Notes: generated from the letters alone by a model not told the origin. Shown: positions 42,413 through 51,368, numbered from the stretch's first letter. The stretch: DNA of 64,000 nt from Aliivibrio salmonicida LFI1238 (GCF_000196495.1 NC_011312.1:1550001-1614000); one strand, 5' to 3'. Translations and numbers: made by a program.

Positions 42413-42565
42413 AACGAAATTTAACCATAAATACATCAACATAATTTACAACCCTCGGTCGTGCTAACTTACCGAGTACTTCTGTTTTTTTAGTGTCAAT
42501 GTTAGGTATGTTTGAATAGGTATAAGTGCGTAGTATGCAGGTCAGTTGTCATTGGAGAAATAGTA

Positions 42566-42919
42566 TTGAAAAAGTTTGTATGGCTTATTGCCTTTCTCAT
42601 TGTAGGGTGCAGTGATGTTATGGATAATTATTATCCGACCTACCAAGATGCGTTGGAAAATAAGCTTTTCACTCGGGGTTGGTTACCCAATATTTTGCCT
42701 GAATCAACGAAAAAAATTGAGGTAAGTAATGATCTTGACCTTAATACATCGGTTGGTCGCTTTGTTATCGATAAACAAGATCGCGATGCTTTTATATCGC
42801 AGCTTACTCTTGTGGACATCAAAAAAAATCGCTTTGAATATTATTCCGGACAAAGTGTTTGGGCATTTAATATGGAAGACAATGGCGTTGTTCGTTATAC
42901 GTTGTCAGTTAATAGATAA
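42566..42919 (+). CDS. Putative lipoprotein of unknown function
   Basis: A 117-aa protein with a lipoprotein signal peptide 'MKKFVWLIAFLIVGCSD' (lipobox IVGC). The start is TTG at 42566, preceded by ggaga; the frame is open further upstream, but only this start places the signal at the N-terminus. The mature part has no recognised domain. Confidence 0.68.
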   Translation: MKKFVWLIAFLIVGCSDVMDNYYPTYQDALENKLFTRGWLPNILPESTKKIEVSNDLDLNTSVGRFVIDKQDRDAFISQLTLVDIKKNRFEYYSGQSVWAFNMEDNGVVRYTLSVNR

Positions 42920-42964
42920 TGTTCTTGCTAACATTACGTACATTCAGAATATAAGGACAGATTG

Positions 42965-43717
42965 ATGAGTACTCCAAAAGTGGCGGTTATTACCGGTGGT
43001 GGTCGAGGCATTGGTGCAGCAACCTCACTACTTTTTTCAAGAGAAGGTTATGCGGTGTGTATCAACTATAAATCGAACGCAGTCGCCGCGAATAAATTAG
43101 CTAAAACAATAATCGCAGAAGGCGGGAAGTGCATTACGGTTCAAGCGGATGTGTCTTGCGAAGAAGAGGTCACTCGACTATTTTCTACGGTTGATAGTGA
43201 ATTAGGTACGCTATCTGTTCTTGTTAATAATGCTGGTATTTTGAAAACGCAATCACGCTTAGAAGACATGACGGCTGATCGGATCAACGCCATACTTACA
43301 AATAATGTCACGAGCTATTTTTTATGTTGTAGAGAAGCGGTCAAGCGTATGTCTACTCGACATGGTGGTTTAGGTGGTGTGATTGTTAATGTGTCTTCTG
43401 GTGCCGCACGGTCGGGCTCTCCCAATGAGTATATCGATTATGCCGCGTCAAAAGGTGCGATTGATACTTTAACGAAAGGGTTGTCTTTGGAAGTTGCAGC
43501 AGAAGGCATTCGAGTTAATTGTGTTCGCCCGGGGTTAATTCATACCGATATGCATGCCGATGGCGGAGAGCCAGAGCGAATAGCAAGGTTGAAGAGTGTG
43601 ATTCCGCTACAAAGAGGGGGTGAACCAGAAGAAGTTGCCGAAGCCATTTATTGGTTAGCCTCAGAGAAATCGTCATTTTCTACAGGGAATTACTTAGATT
43701 TAGCTGGCGGCTTGTAA
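42965..43717 (+). CDS. Short-chain dehydrogenase/reductase (YgfF-like)
   Basis: A 250-aa NAD(P)-dependent SDR. It has the glycine-rich cofactor motif 'ITGGGRGIGAATS' (residues about 10-22), 'NNAGIL' near 90, catalytic Ser in 'VNVSSGAARSG', and catalytic Tyr and Lys in 'YIDYAASKGAID' (YxxxK). The C-terminal 'TGNYLDLAGG' is typical of classical SDRs of the glucose-dehydrogenase/ketoacyl-reductase type. The substrate is unknown. The ATG at 42965 has aaggacag upstream. A terminator follows. Confidence 0.9.
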   Translation: MSTPKVAVITGGGRGIGAATSLLFSREGYAVCINYKSNAVAANKLAKTIIAEGGKCITVQADVSCEEEVTRLFSTVDSELGTLSVLVNNAGILKTQSRLEDMTADRINAILTNNVTSYFLCCREAVKRMSTRHGGLGGVIVNVSSGAARSGSPNEYIDYAASKGAIDTLTKGLSLEVAAEGIRVNCVRPGLIHTDMHADGGEPERIARLKSVIPLQRGGEPEEVAEAIYWLASEKSSFSTGNYLDLAGGL

Positions 43718-43746
43718 AATACCCACATCAATCACTGGAACTTATT

Positions 43747-43779
43747 ACGCTCGGTACCTTTAGGGACGAGCGTTTTTGT
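43747..43779 (+). terminator. Rho-independent terminator after the SDR gene
   Basis: The stem acgctcg / cgagcgt is followed by tttttgtttt and begins 30 bp after the stop codon. Confidence 0.82.
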
Positions 43780-43891
43780 TTTAAATAGATTGATGATCGT
43801 TTTATATCATATCGACAAATTCATTGATTCGATTATTTTGAATTGTCCTCTAAACTTAGTAGAAGATACGATGATGATTTAAAGAGGCGCT

Positions 43892-44086
43892 ATGGAGTTT
43901 TTACACGAAGAAACAATACTTTGCCCTTACTGTAATGAATCCATTGTGATTCTGGTTGATCACGAAGATCGTGAGCAAGAGTACATTGATGATTGCAGCG
44001 TTTGTTGTCGACCGATTCGAATTCAAGTGACCACTAACGACAATGACGAATTAGTGGTCACGGTATGCGATGAGAATGAAGCGTAA
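43892..44086 (+). CDS. CPXCG-motif cysteine-rich small protein
   Basis: A 64-aa protein with two Cys pairs, 'CPYCNE' and 'CSVCCRPI', expected to bind one zinc ion. It matches the 'CPXCG motif-containing cysteine-rich protein' family, common in Vibrio and of unknown function. Ribosome site aaagaggcgct precedes the ATG. Confidence 0.88.
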   Translation: MEFLHEETILCPYCNESIVILVDHEDREQEYIDDCSVCCRPIRIQVTTNDNDELVVTVCDENEA

Positions 44087-44165
44087 GTTGATTGAATAAT
44101 AATCAGTTAACGGTGATTATTTTCATTGTCTATTCTATCTGATGTTCTCTACCAAATTGAAATAA

Positions 44166-44876
44166 TTACTTTTCTAAATCAATGGTTTTACAACGTATAG
44201 AGAGTGTCGACATACTGGCACTTGGCGACAAGTTGCGTATAAAATCGATGGCTTTAGTTAAATCTTGAGTTTCGATTTTTAGGTTGTTCATAATACGGCC
44301 ATCGTTGGTCATGTCAGTATCGACAACGCTTGGACATAAACAACATACCTTTATATTAAAGGGAAGAAGTTCGTGATAAAGCGATTGGCTATAACTCACA
44401 ATAGCGGCTTTTGTGGCAGAGTACGCGGCGATCTTTGGTACGGGTTCTAAACCTGCGGTTGATCCAATATTATAAATCTCACCATAGCCTTGTTGTTTCA
44501 TTTTTTCGATAACCAAATTACAGGCCGTAATCGTAGAAAGTAGATTTACGTTTATTAATTCAGAAAGCTGCTTTAGCGTTAAGTTCGTGTGTCCTGCCAT
44601 GAGAACACCTGCGCTGTTTACCATTACATCGATAGAGCTATGCTCAGCAATGATTGAAGAGATGGCAGATTCAACGTCTGCGGGGTTATTAAAATCGACG
44701 CTGATGGTTTCGATGCAACTCGACGGGTAGTGGGCTTCTAACTCTAATTTTGTGGCATTGAGGTTGTCTTTATTTAATGAGACTAAAATAAGTGAATAAC
44801 CTTGCTGAGCAAAGTAGTGAGAAATCGCTTTTCCTATACCTCGACTTGCTCCCGTAATTAGTGCCAATTTAGACAT
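44166..44876 (-). CDS. Short-chain dehydrogenase/reductase
   Basis: A 236-aa SDR. The ATG at 44876 is chosen because aaggagatggtt lies directly before it and the cofactor motif 'ALITGASRGIGKAIS' follows; the frame extends 13 codons further upstream. The active site shows 'NSAGVL', Ser in 'NIGSTAGLEPV', and Tyr/Lys in 'AAYSATKAAIV'. The substrate is unknown. It stands alone, facing the CPXCG gene. Confidence 0.9.
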   Translation of the reverse strand: MSKLALITGASRGIGKAISHYFAQQGYSLILVSLNKDNLNATKLELEAHYPSSCIETISVDFNNPADVESAISSIIAEHSSIDVMVNSAGVLMAGHTNLTLKQLSELINVNLLSTITACNLVIEKMKQQGYGEIYNIGSTAGLEPVPKIAAYSATKAAIVSYSQSLYHELLPFNIKVCCLCPSVVDTDMTNDGRIMNNLKIETQDLTKAIDFIRNLSPSASMSTLSIRCKTIDLEK

Positions 44877-45113
44877 AACCATCTCCTTGTTGAATGAGTT
44901 TTTGCACCATATCATTTTCTTCTATTTTATAAAAGAGACAATATCTCTCTGGCATTTATTGGTTTTCTCTTTACTTTTAGCACAAACATAACAAATGAAT
45001 TAACTCGATATTATATATTTAGCCTTTCAGGTTTAAAGTACCATTGGTTTCGATTGTAAGCGTGCTATACGATTACGTCGAACAATATCCAGTAAGCAAG
45101 TGAGGCTAGTGAA

Positions 45114-45812
45114 ATGAAAAAGAACTATCTTAATAGAATTTACCGTGGAAAAGTGGAACATCATTATGGCTTTGATACCGCAATAAATAAATCTCCAATT
45201 GAGAAGAGCTTATATCTTTTTCTTGAAGGATTAGAAGGTGATCAATGCGCCGATTCTCACCACCACGGTGGAGTAGAGCGTGCCTTGCATCAATATCCTT
45301 TAGAGCATTATGCTTACTGGAAAGAAAAATATGGGGGTGATATTCATTGGGGGGCTCCTGGAATGGGTGAGAACCTGAGCTCAGAAGGAATGACTGAAGA
45401 GACGGTTTGCTTGGGAGATCGCTACCAATGGGGCGACGCCATTATAGAAGTTAGCCAACCTCGTTCTCCGTGTTTTAAATTGAATAAACGTTGGGAAGTC
45501 GAGAATTTCTCTGTTGATATGCAAGAGATAAGTCGTTGTGGTTGGTTATATCGTGTCATTCAACCGGGAATGGTTAGCGCAGATGAACCTTTGGAATTGA
45601 TTGAACGAGTTCCTAACGCAATGACATTACGTGAAGTCTGTGACGTATTTTTTGGTGATCCGCTTAACAACGAGGGTCTGCTTAAGTTAAAACAACAAAG
45701 CAAACTATCAGGCAGTTGGATGATGAAAGTAATAGCGCGTATTGAGACAAATGAAGTAGAGAATTGGAACTTCAGATTACTCGGTCATGCTGGTGTTAAA
45801 ACGACAAAATAA
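45114..45812 (+). CDS. yiiM: MOSC domain protein YiiM
   Basis: A 232-aa YiiM-type MOSC protein. Relatives use molybdenum cofactor to reduce N-hydroxylated compounds such as 6-N-hydroxylaminopurine. Features are 'HHHGGVERALHQYPLEHYAY' near residue 50, 'GAPGMGENLSSEGM' near 81, and the conserved molybdenum-ligand Cys in 'SQPRSPCFKLNKRW' near 121. A C-terminal 3-alpha region follows. It is full length. Presence of fdhD and formate dehydrogenase elsewhere in the window shows that the cofactor is in use in this organism. Confidence 0.9.
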   Translation: MKKNYLNRIYRGKVEHHYGFDTAINKSPIEKSLYLFLEGLEGDQCADSHHHGGVERALHQYPLEHYAYWKEKYGGDIHWGAPGMGENLSSEGMTEETVCLGDRYQWGDAIIEVSQPRSPCFKLNKRWEVENFSVDMQEISRCGWLYRVIQPGMVSADEPLELIERVPNAMTLREVCDVFFGDPLNNEGLLKLKQQSKLSGSWMMKVIARIETNEVENWNFRLLGHAGVKTTK

Positions 45813-45836
45813 CAACACTTAAATACGTATCGAATA

Positions 45837-45863
45837 GAAACACATTAACTGAATGTGTTTCGT
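45837..45863 (+). terminator. Hairpin terminator after yiiM
   Basis: The stem gaaacacatt / aatgtgtttc has a 5-nt loop and starts 24 bp after the yiiM stop codon. The T-run is weak. Confidence 0.65.
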
Positions 45864-45872
45864 TCGGTATAT

Positions 45873-46025
45873 TTGACATTTATTCCAAGCAATTTAATTG
45901 GTTGGTTATTACTTTGGGTTGTATTTTTAGCCTATATTGCACTTTTTTATTTATCCATCGCTCCGTCTTTGCGTAATTTTCAGCAGAAATTAATATCGGT
46001 GACAGTGAAATCATACTTCCCCTGA
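45873..46025 (+). CDS. Possible small membrane protein
   Basis: A 50-codon TTG-started frame has one strongly hydrophobic helix ('NLIGWLLLWVVFLAYIALFY') followed by a basic amphipathic tail. There is no clear ribosome site and no family is recognised. It could be a remnant or chance hydrophobic AT-rich sequence in the 300-bp gap between yiiM and the cold-shock gene. Confidence 0.25.
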   Translation: MTFIPSNLIGWLLLWVVFLAYIALFYLSIAPSLRNFQQKLISVTVKSYFP

Positions 46026-46112
46026 TTCTTTATTGTTTGAAGTGATAATATTTCGGTTTTATTGCCTATTAAAGGGTTATGGAATATATACGTTGTTGGG
46101 GAAGGTAGTGGT

Positions 46113-46643
46113 ATGGAAGGTCAAGTTGTTCGTTGGATTGATAATAAAGGGTTTGGTTTTATTCGGGGGAATGATCCCGATAATGATAATGAAGTATTTG
46201 CTCATATTTCACAGTTTAAAAAAGGATACCGCAGGCCAAGGGTAGGTGATGAAGTTGTCTTTTTAATTGGTTATGAGGATGGTAAAAAAGTAGCCAACAC
46301 CATTTCGTTGATAAACGTTAAACCTTTGAAGGTCACTAATGCGACAGCAGTAAGGCTAAGCAAAGTGATTACCTTATTTTTTATTTTCACTCTATTTTTT
46401 CTTTATCTCTTTTTTATTACTTGGGAAGTCACTCCATTTTATTCACCACCTTCTTATGATGAATCGGAAGCGCCAATAAGAGTACGTCAAAACACGGGTT
46501 TTAGGTGTGAAGGAAAAACCCGTTGTACTCAAATGAATTCATGCGATGAAGCGAAGTTCTACCTTCGTTATTGTCCAAACGTTAAGATCGATGGCGATGA
46601 TGATGGAACGCCTTGTGAGCGACAGTTTTGTGGGGCGTGGTAG
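46113..46643 (+). CDS. Cold-shock domain, membrane helix and Excalibur domain fusion protein
   Basis: A 176-aa protein starting at ATG 46113 (ggggaaggtagt upstream). Residues 1-65 form a cold-shock nucleic-acid-binding domain ('GQVVRWIDNKGFGFIRG' then 'EVFAHISQF'). One membrane helix lies at about 84-106. The C-terminal about 35 residues form an Excalibur calcium-binding domain ('CTQMNSCDEAKFYLRYC' then 'DGDDDGTPCERQFC'). The topology implies a cytoplasmic RNA- or DNA-binding part and a periplasmic calcium-binding part. This combination is known in Gammaproteobacteria (DUF1294/Excalibur variants), but its role is not established. Confidence 0.82.
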   Translation: MEGQVVRWIDNKGFGFIRGNDPDNDNEVFAHISQFKKGYRRPRVGDEVVFLIGYEDGKKVANTISLINVKPLKVTNATAVRLSKVITLFFIFTLFFLYLFFITWEVTPFYSPPSYDESEAPIRVRQNTGFRCEGKTRCTQMNSCDEAKFYLRYCPNVKIDGDDDGTPCERQFCGAW

Positions 46644-46737
46644 ATTTACATACTGCTAATTTAAATATCCTCCTCAACTTCCAGTGAATTAGGTATGGCG
46701 TTATAATAAAGGTGGATTGAACAAAAGTTAGGTATGT

Positions 46738-47091
46738 ATGAACAATAACCGAGAAATAATCGCGAGTTTGCGTGAGCGCATTCCAACGTTTGAATGTACG
46801 CCAGGGTGTCACGATTGCTGTGGGCCTGTGACGACGTCTTCGGAAGAAATGTCGCGTTTGCCAGTGAAAAGTGATGCAGAGCATGAGGCGGCATTAAATG
46901 AATTTGATTGCGTTCATTTGGGGCCTAAGGGGTGTACTGTATACGAAGAAAGACCGTTAATATGCCGACTTTTTGGTACAACACCAAACATGCCGTGTCC
47001 AAATAGCTGCCGACCGAAAGAGATGATTGATTCGAAAACCGAACGTCAGATCCATCATTACATCGCAAATACACGACAAGTGTTGGTGTAA
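46738..47091 (+). CDS. YkgJ family cysteine-cluster protein
   Basis: A 117-aa protein with the YkgJ/CxxCxxCC-type metal-binding pattern: 'ECTPGCHDCCGPV' at residues about 18-30, 'CVHLGPKGCTVYEERPLICR' in the middle, and 'CPNSCRP' near the end. The family is thought to bind zinc or an iron-sulfur cluster; the function is unknown. It is complete. Confidence 0.88.
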   Translation: MNNNREIIASLRERIPTFECTPGCHDCCGPVTTSSEEMSRLPVKSDAEHEAALNEFDCVHLGPKGCTVYEERPLICRLFGTTPNMPCPNSCRPKEMIDSKTERQIHHYIANTRQVLV

Positions 47092-47169
47092 AAGACATTC
47101 CTATGTTTGTCGTCGTTAACGTATGTTCTCGTCATAACCAGTCATACTCTAGAATCAACATTATTGATT

Positions 47170-47202
47170 ACACTCGGTCGTCTTTGATTACCGAGTGTTT
47201 TC
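47170..47202 (+). terminator. Rho-independent terminator after the YkgJ gene
   Basis: The stem acactcggt / accgagtgt is followed by tttt, 79 bp after the stop codon. Confidence 0.7.
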
Positions 47203-47366
47203 CGTTTTATCGGATTGGTTTTTAATAAATCGAGATTATTTTTACTGAATGCTTAGGCAATTTAACTGAATTTTATAATATGATGGGTCTAACGTAGACG
47301 CTTGTTTTTAAACATTTTACATTAGTAAGTTAAACTATAATAAAGTGACAATAAGGATCATTAAAA

Positions 47367-48788
47367 ATGAAGATGTCGACGTTAACATTGGGCTTTCTTA
47401 GTCTTGGTTTTTTGAATACGTTTAGCTATGCGAGTCAGCCAATATTAATAAGTGATGTTGACTTTAATGATCCTCAGTTTTCTCTTTGTGTTGAGAAACA
47501 GAACCAACCAGTATTAGAGAAAATCAAAGCATTAAATTGTAATCGTATGGGGATTCATTCCGTCGATGAAATTCAATTCATGCCTGCTTTGAAAGTGATT
47601 TTATTGTCGAATAATCAAATTGAAACGATTGATACGTCTGCTGTTGTTAATTTAGAACGATTAGTCATTGAGGGGAATCAACTATCGTCGCTTAATCTCT
47701 CTTCAAATCAACATCTTAATTTTATTAATGTGCGTAATAATCAATTGAAAACGTTAGATTTCAGTCAACAATCGCAGTTAATTAAAATAAAAGCGGATTA
47801 CAATCAACTGAGTGAGATTGATTTTGGTTCGAGTGAGGCGTTAGTTGCCGTTGAGGTGAATAATAATCAATTAACTCGTATTGATGTATCTCCATTAACG
47901 AAATTAAAAGAAGTGATTGCGTTTAATAATCCGCTGACTGACATAATATTGCCAAGTACGAATGAGCTTAAATTACTGTCTGTTGAAGGAACCCCTTACG
48001 CTAAAAGTCAAACCGGTACGTTAGTCGGGAAAGGGATATCAAATCTAGAGGCACCACGAGTGAGTATTATTGAGGGAGGTTTGATTTCTAAAAATAATGA
48101 TAAATATGACATGTTTTCCTCTCAGTTAGTGACTCCGTCGGTTGGGCAATATATTGGTATCCGTTACGCCGTCGAACCGCCAATACAAGATAATGATAAA
48201 GCAGCAGATCCACACTCAAAAATGCGAGTGAAACTCCCTATCACAGTGCGTATGACACACCCTGAAATTATCGATCCTAAAACGGGTAAACGTTCTACGG
48301 TGTCTAGTTGGACGGATACTATGTTTAAGCATAATAATAATTTGGCGATGTGGTATTTCGGTGATAAATCGGAGTTGGTGTCAGGCCGTTGGACGCTAGA
48401 AATTTTGTATGCTGGTTCTGTTCTTGCGAAACGCTCATTTGAAGTCGCGAATCTTGATGAGCTTGCGGCTGAGAAAAAGCGAGAGTTGGAATCGCGTAAA
48501 GAGTTACTCAAGGTAGTCCTTACCATGAATAAAACGCTGTGTGGAGGAACGAAATTTCGTCGTTGTATGGAATTTTCCTCGACCGACCACTGTGAAGTAA
48601 ATATCGAGCCTTATAAAAAACGTTGTATGTCTATTGCTTTTGATAAAGTGAAAAAACAGGCCGAAAAAGGTACATCTAAAGATATAATTAGAATGGTATT
48701 TAGTCATTATTCTAGCTGTATAGGATCCAGTTATATACAAGAATCAAAGCTAGATGCGAAAAAAGTAGGCTTATGTTTTCGCCAATGA
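47367..48788 (+). CDS. Secreted leucine-rich-repeat protein with DUF3859 domain
   Basis: A 473-aa exported protein with signal peptide at residues 1-22 ('LGFLNTFSYAS'). Residues about 70-215 hold six to seven leucine-rich repeats of the 'L..L.v.nNqL..ld' type (for example 'LKVILLSNNQIETIDTS', 'LNFINVRNNQLKTLDFS'). A DUF3859 domain at about 235-370 is recognisable from 'RVSIIEGGLISKN', 'YIGIRYAV' and 'SGRWTLEILYAGSVLAKRSF'. A C-terminal helical part (370-473) contains six cysteines. LRR domains usually bind proteins, so a periplasmic or surface binding role is likely. Confidence 0.82.
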   Translation: MKMSTLTLGFLSLGFLNTFSYASQPILISDVDFNDPQFSLCVEKQNQPVLEKIKALNCNRMGIHSVDEIQFMPALKVILLSNNQIETIDTSAVVNLERLVIEGNQLSSLNLSSNQHLNFINVRNNQLKTLDFSQQSQLIKIKADYNQLSEIDFGSSEALVAVEVNNNQLTRIDVSPLTKLKEVIAFNNPLTDIILPSTNELKLLSVEGTPYAKSQTGTLVGKGISNLEAPRVSIIEGGLISKNNDKYDMFSSQLVTPSVGQYIGIRYAVEPPIQDNDKAADPHSKMRVKLPITVRMTHPEIIDPKTGKRSTVSSWTDTMFKHNNNLAMWYFGDKSELVSGRWTLEILYAGSVLAKRSFEVANLDELAAEKKRELESRKELLKVVLTMNKTLCGGTKFRRCMEFSSTDHCEVNIEPYKKRCMSIAFDKVKKQAEKGTSKDIIRMVFSHYSSCIGSSYIQESKLDAKKVGLCFRQ

Positions 48789-48826
48789 TTCGATATAAAT
48801 AATAGTAAAGAAACGCTTTAAAACTC

Positions 48827-48861
48827 AAAGCGGAGTAGAGTGTTCTACTCCGCTTTTTTAT
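48827..48861 (+). terminator. Strong Rho-independent terminator after the LRR gene
   Basis: A perfect 13-bp stem (aaagcggagtaga / tctactccgcttt) has a short loop and a T-run. It begins 38 bp after the stop codon. Confidence 0.92.
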
Positions 48862-49130
48862 TAAACTTTACCTTTACGAGGTTTTTTGTTGTTGAATTTG
48901 ACCATAAGTCACCGCTAAGACTATGATTGTTTGTGTATTAGTCTTGTGGATTCAAATTGTGATTGCTGTTTATTTTGTAATAATGTTTTACGTTTATACT
49001 GGCTTGTTACGTCGCAGAATGTAGCTAGAATCAGTGGCATACCAACGAGGTATACCACCTTGATTTTAATTAATATAACGATGTGTTGTGTTAAAGGTGG
49101 ACATTAAACAAATATAACGAGAATTATTTA
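48862..49130. other. Intergenic region before the cupin gene
   Basis: About 270 bp with no open frame of note. It presumably holds the promoter of the cupin gene; ataacgagaatta just before the ATG is the probable ribosome-binding region. Confidence 0.4.
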
Positions 49131-49523
49131 ATGACAACATTAACTGAAAAACCAGGTATTACCCTTATCAAATCAGGTAGCTTTAAATTAAACGACCTTA
49201 GCCAATTATTAAATGTATCGGGCTTAAAAAGCGATATGGCTGAGGTTGCAGTAACTAATAATACTAATTCATTAACAATGGGTCATTTCACAATGTCTCC
49301 AGGCGTTGAATTTGAATATATTTATGATTCAGTAGAGTACAAAGTGATCACGAAAGGCAAGATTGTTGTTCGTGACACCGAAGGGAATAAATACGTTGCT
49401 GAAGTTGGTGATGTAATTTTATTCTCGCCTGATGTAACGGTTATTTTTGATGCAGAAAGTGACGGTGAAGCTATTTATACAGCGCACCGTGCAGCCGCCG
49501 CTGATTTCGCTCCTGCTAAATAA
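49131..49523 (+). CDS. EutQ-like cupin protein
   Basis: A 130-aa single-domain cupin. The second half, 'KVITKGKIVVRDTEGNKYVA' then 'VGDVILFSPDVTVIFDAE', is the beta-barrel pattern seen in EutQ (ethanolamine utilisation) and related cupins. The usual His ligands are mostly absent. No other eut genes are nearby, so an ethanolamine role is not supported. It is a stand-alone gene with its own terminator. Confidence 0.78.
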   Translation: MTTLTEKPGITLIKSGSFKLNDLSQLLNVSGLKSDMAEVAVTNNTNSLTMGHFTMSPGVEFEYIYDSVEYKVITKGKIVVRDTEGNKYVAEVGDVILFSPDVTVIFDAESDGEAIYTAHRAAAADFAPAK

Positions 49524-49543
49524 TAAAGAGACGAATTCAATCG

Positions 49544-49575
49544 TAAAGCCTGTATTTATGCAGGCTTTTTTTATT
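49544..49575 (+). terminator. Rho-independent terminator after the cupin gene
   Basis: The stem aaagcctg / caggcttt with loop tatttatg is followed by a T-run. Confidence 0.9.
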
Positions 49576-49584
49576 TATATCAAA

Positions 49585-49907
49585 TTAGAATAATGAGATT
49601 TGAGCGGAATGATGTTCGTTGATTTCCAGTGGCGATCTCACATGCTGATAGTCGTCGACCCAAACGGTGTTACTTCTAGGGAATTCTCTCTTTAAAGACT
49701 TCTTAGCCTGTTTTTTGTACTTTCAGTGTTACCGATAAACGAGGCGTTCTTAAATCCGTTTTCTAGTATTTGATAGTGTGTCGCATCGATACAGTAAATG
49801 ATAAATGCACGATCTTTTTTGTAGGTGTTAAATTGAAGGGCTTCTTGTGGTTGCAATTCTCGGAGTCGTTTGTTTATTAGTGGAATGATTTGAGAGATAT
49901 GAACCAT
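49585..49907 (-). pseudogene. Small gene of unknown function with a frameshift
   Basis: On the minus strand the ATG at 49905-49907 reads 'MVHISQIIPLINKRLRELQP' for 71 codons and stops at 49692. Near the end, the A-run of 'acaaaaaacagg' lets a neighbouring frame continue without a stop through 'KKQAKKSLKREFPRSN' and 'QHVRSPLEINEHH' to TAA at 49585-49587. A one-base change in the A-run would give a natural protein of about 107 aa. I do not recognise the family. Programmed frameshifting is an alternative to a mutation. Confidence 0.6.
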
Positions 49908-50269
49908 GGTGTGGAACCCGATAAAGTAGATAAAATGTGTGATTAATCGATTATTATTTGTTGTGGCTTATTTTTCGTTTTTATTGCTTATTTCGACTAT
50001 GTATTTTTTCGTAAATAAAAAATTCATTATCTAGAATCGAGTTTTTTATCATTAGAGATCCTGTGATTATTAACATAACTTAGCACTCTGTTTTTCTTAA
50101 ATACCCAAAGGTTATATTACTTATTTTTTAATTGGTAATTTAAAGTGTAGATTATCAGTCATAAGTAGTTAATGATAAGTTTTCGAGAATGAAGATTTCG
50201 CCTTTACCATATATCCATATATCCATATGGTATTAAAATGAGTATTTTAACGTCAGTGTCTATATCATA

Positions 50270-50692
50270 ATGAAAGCAGTTAATCCTTTAACAGACAATG
50301 AAAAAATAACCCTAAAAGAAGCGATCGCTAATCATCCAAAAAATAGAGTAAGAATACGAGCACATGCGATTATTCTCAGTGATAAAGGCTACTCTATTTT
50401 AGCGTTAACTGATATTTTAGACGCTAAATTTGAGACCATATCGTCATGGATAGACCATTGGGAAGCCTGTGGAATGCTCGGATTGTATGACGCTGTTCGT
50501 ATAGGTAGAAAACCTATTTACACAGAAGCAGAAGTATATCGTTTGAAGTCATTGGTTGATGAAGAGCCACATCAACTTAAACGAGCACAAGCAATACTTG
50601 AAGAAGAAACAGGTAAAAAATCCAGCTTAGACACTATTAAACGAAATATAAAAAAAGTGATTACAGTTACAAAAGAGCCCGACACTCATTAA
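50270..50692 (+). CDS. IS630 transposase, ORF A, copy 3
   Basis: The 140-aa helix-turn-helix half is identical in translation to copies 1 and 2, with the slippery A7 run at 50650-50656. Confidence 0.9.
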   Translation: MKAVNPLTDNEKITLKEAIANHPKNRVRIRAHAIILSDKGYSILALTDILDAKFETISSWIDHWEACGMLGLYDAVRIGRKPIYTEAEVYRLKSLVDEEPHQLKRAQAILEEETGKKSSLDTIKRNIKKVITVTKEPDTH

Positions 50693-50709
50693 AGTTAAAG
50701 CGTGACGAT

Positions 50710-51276
50710 ATGAAATTCAATAATTTCAGTAATATATTGAATTCATTGATTGAAATGGAACGTACGAATAAATGTGAACTCTTTTATTTTGATGAGTCAG
50801 GCTTTAGTCAGAAATCTAATCTTCCTTATTGTTGGGGACCTATCGGTGTTCAATCGCTAAGGCCTGCTCATTCACACAGCAAACGGCTCAATGTTCTTGG
50901 CTTCTTAAGTAGACAAGGTAAATTGAGTTTTCAAACAACGGAAGGAAGAGTAACTACCGATACAGTAATTGATGCATTTGAGCACTTTATCAACGCACGA
51001 AAAAACGATAAGCCATGCTTTATTATCTTAGATAATGCCTCTTTTCATAGGTCAGCAAAATTTAAACAAAAATTGCATGAGTGGTTGATGAATGATGTAT
51101 TAGTTTGTTATCTACCACCGTACTCTCCAGAGCTCAATATCATTGAGATATTGTGGAAGAAAGTAAAATATGAATGGTTACCATGTGAAGCGTTCAAAAC
51201 GTTTGAAGACCTCAGTATTAACATCAAAAACATATTAAATTATTACGGCGAAAAATTCACAATAACTTTTGCGTGA
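50710..51276 (+). CDS. IS630 transposase, ORF B, copy 3
   Basis: The 188-aa DDE catalytic half is identical in translation to copies 1 and 2. It is reached from ORF A by a -1 shift. Confidence 0.9.
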   Translation: MKFNNFSNILNSLIEMERTNKCELFYFDESGFSQKSNLPYCWGPIGVQSLRPAHSHSKRLNVLGFLSRQGKLSFQTTEGRVTTDTVIDAFEHFINARKNDKPCFIILDNASFHRSAKFKQKLHEWLMNDVLVCYLPPYSPELNIIEILWKKVKYEWLPCEAFKTFEDLSINIKNILNYYGEKFTITFA

Positions 51277-51336
51277 CTACTTATTAATCTGAATATAAAC
51301 TAATAAAACGATAATGTTGGGTATTGTTTTTTATGT

Positions 51337-51368
51337 AACCATAACCATAACCATAACCATAACCATAA
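51337..51368 (+). repeat. Hexanucleotide tandem repeat (aaccat)5
   Basis: Five perfect tandem copies of aaccat plus a partial unit lie in the gap between IS630 copy 3 and the collagenase gene end. Such short-unit arrays can vary by slippage. No reading frame crosses it. Confidence 0.9.

Larger units (their letters stand above)
50164..51281 (+). mobile_element. IS630-family insertion sequence, copy 3
   Basis: A 1118-bp element flanked by TA at 50162-50163 and 51282-51283. It has the same length and the same encoded proteins as copy 1, with two 8-bp leader units (atatccat). It inserted in intergenic DNA between the frameshifted small gene and the collagenase gene. Confidence 0.95.

Noticed and set aside
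49131..49523. Ethanolamine utilisation locus
   Set aside because: The cupin resembles EutQ, but no other eut gene or microcompartment gene is near, and the usual metal ligands are mostly missing.
51337..51368. Possible CRISPR array
   Set aside because: The repeats are 6 bp, contiguous and without spacers; this is a microsatellite. No spaced repeats of 20-50 bp were seen anywhere in the window.
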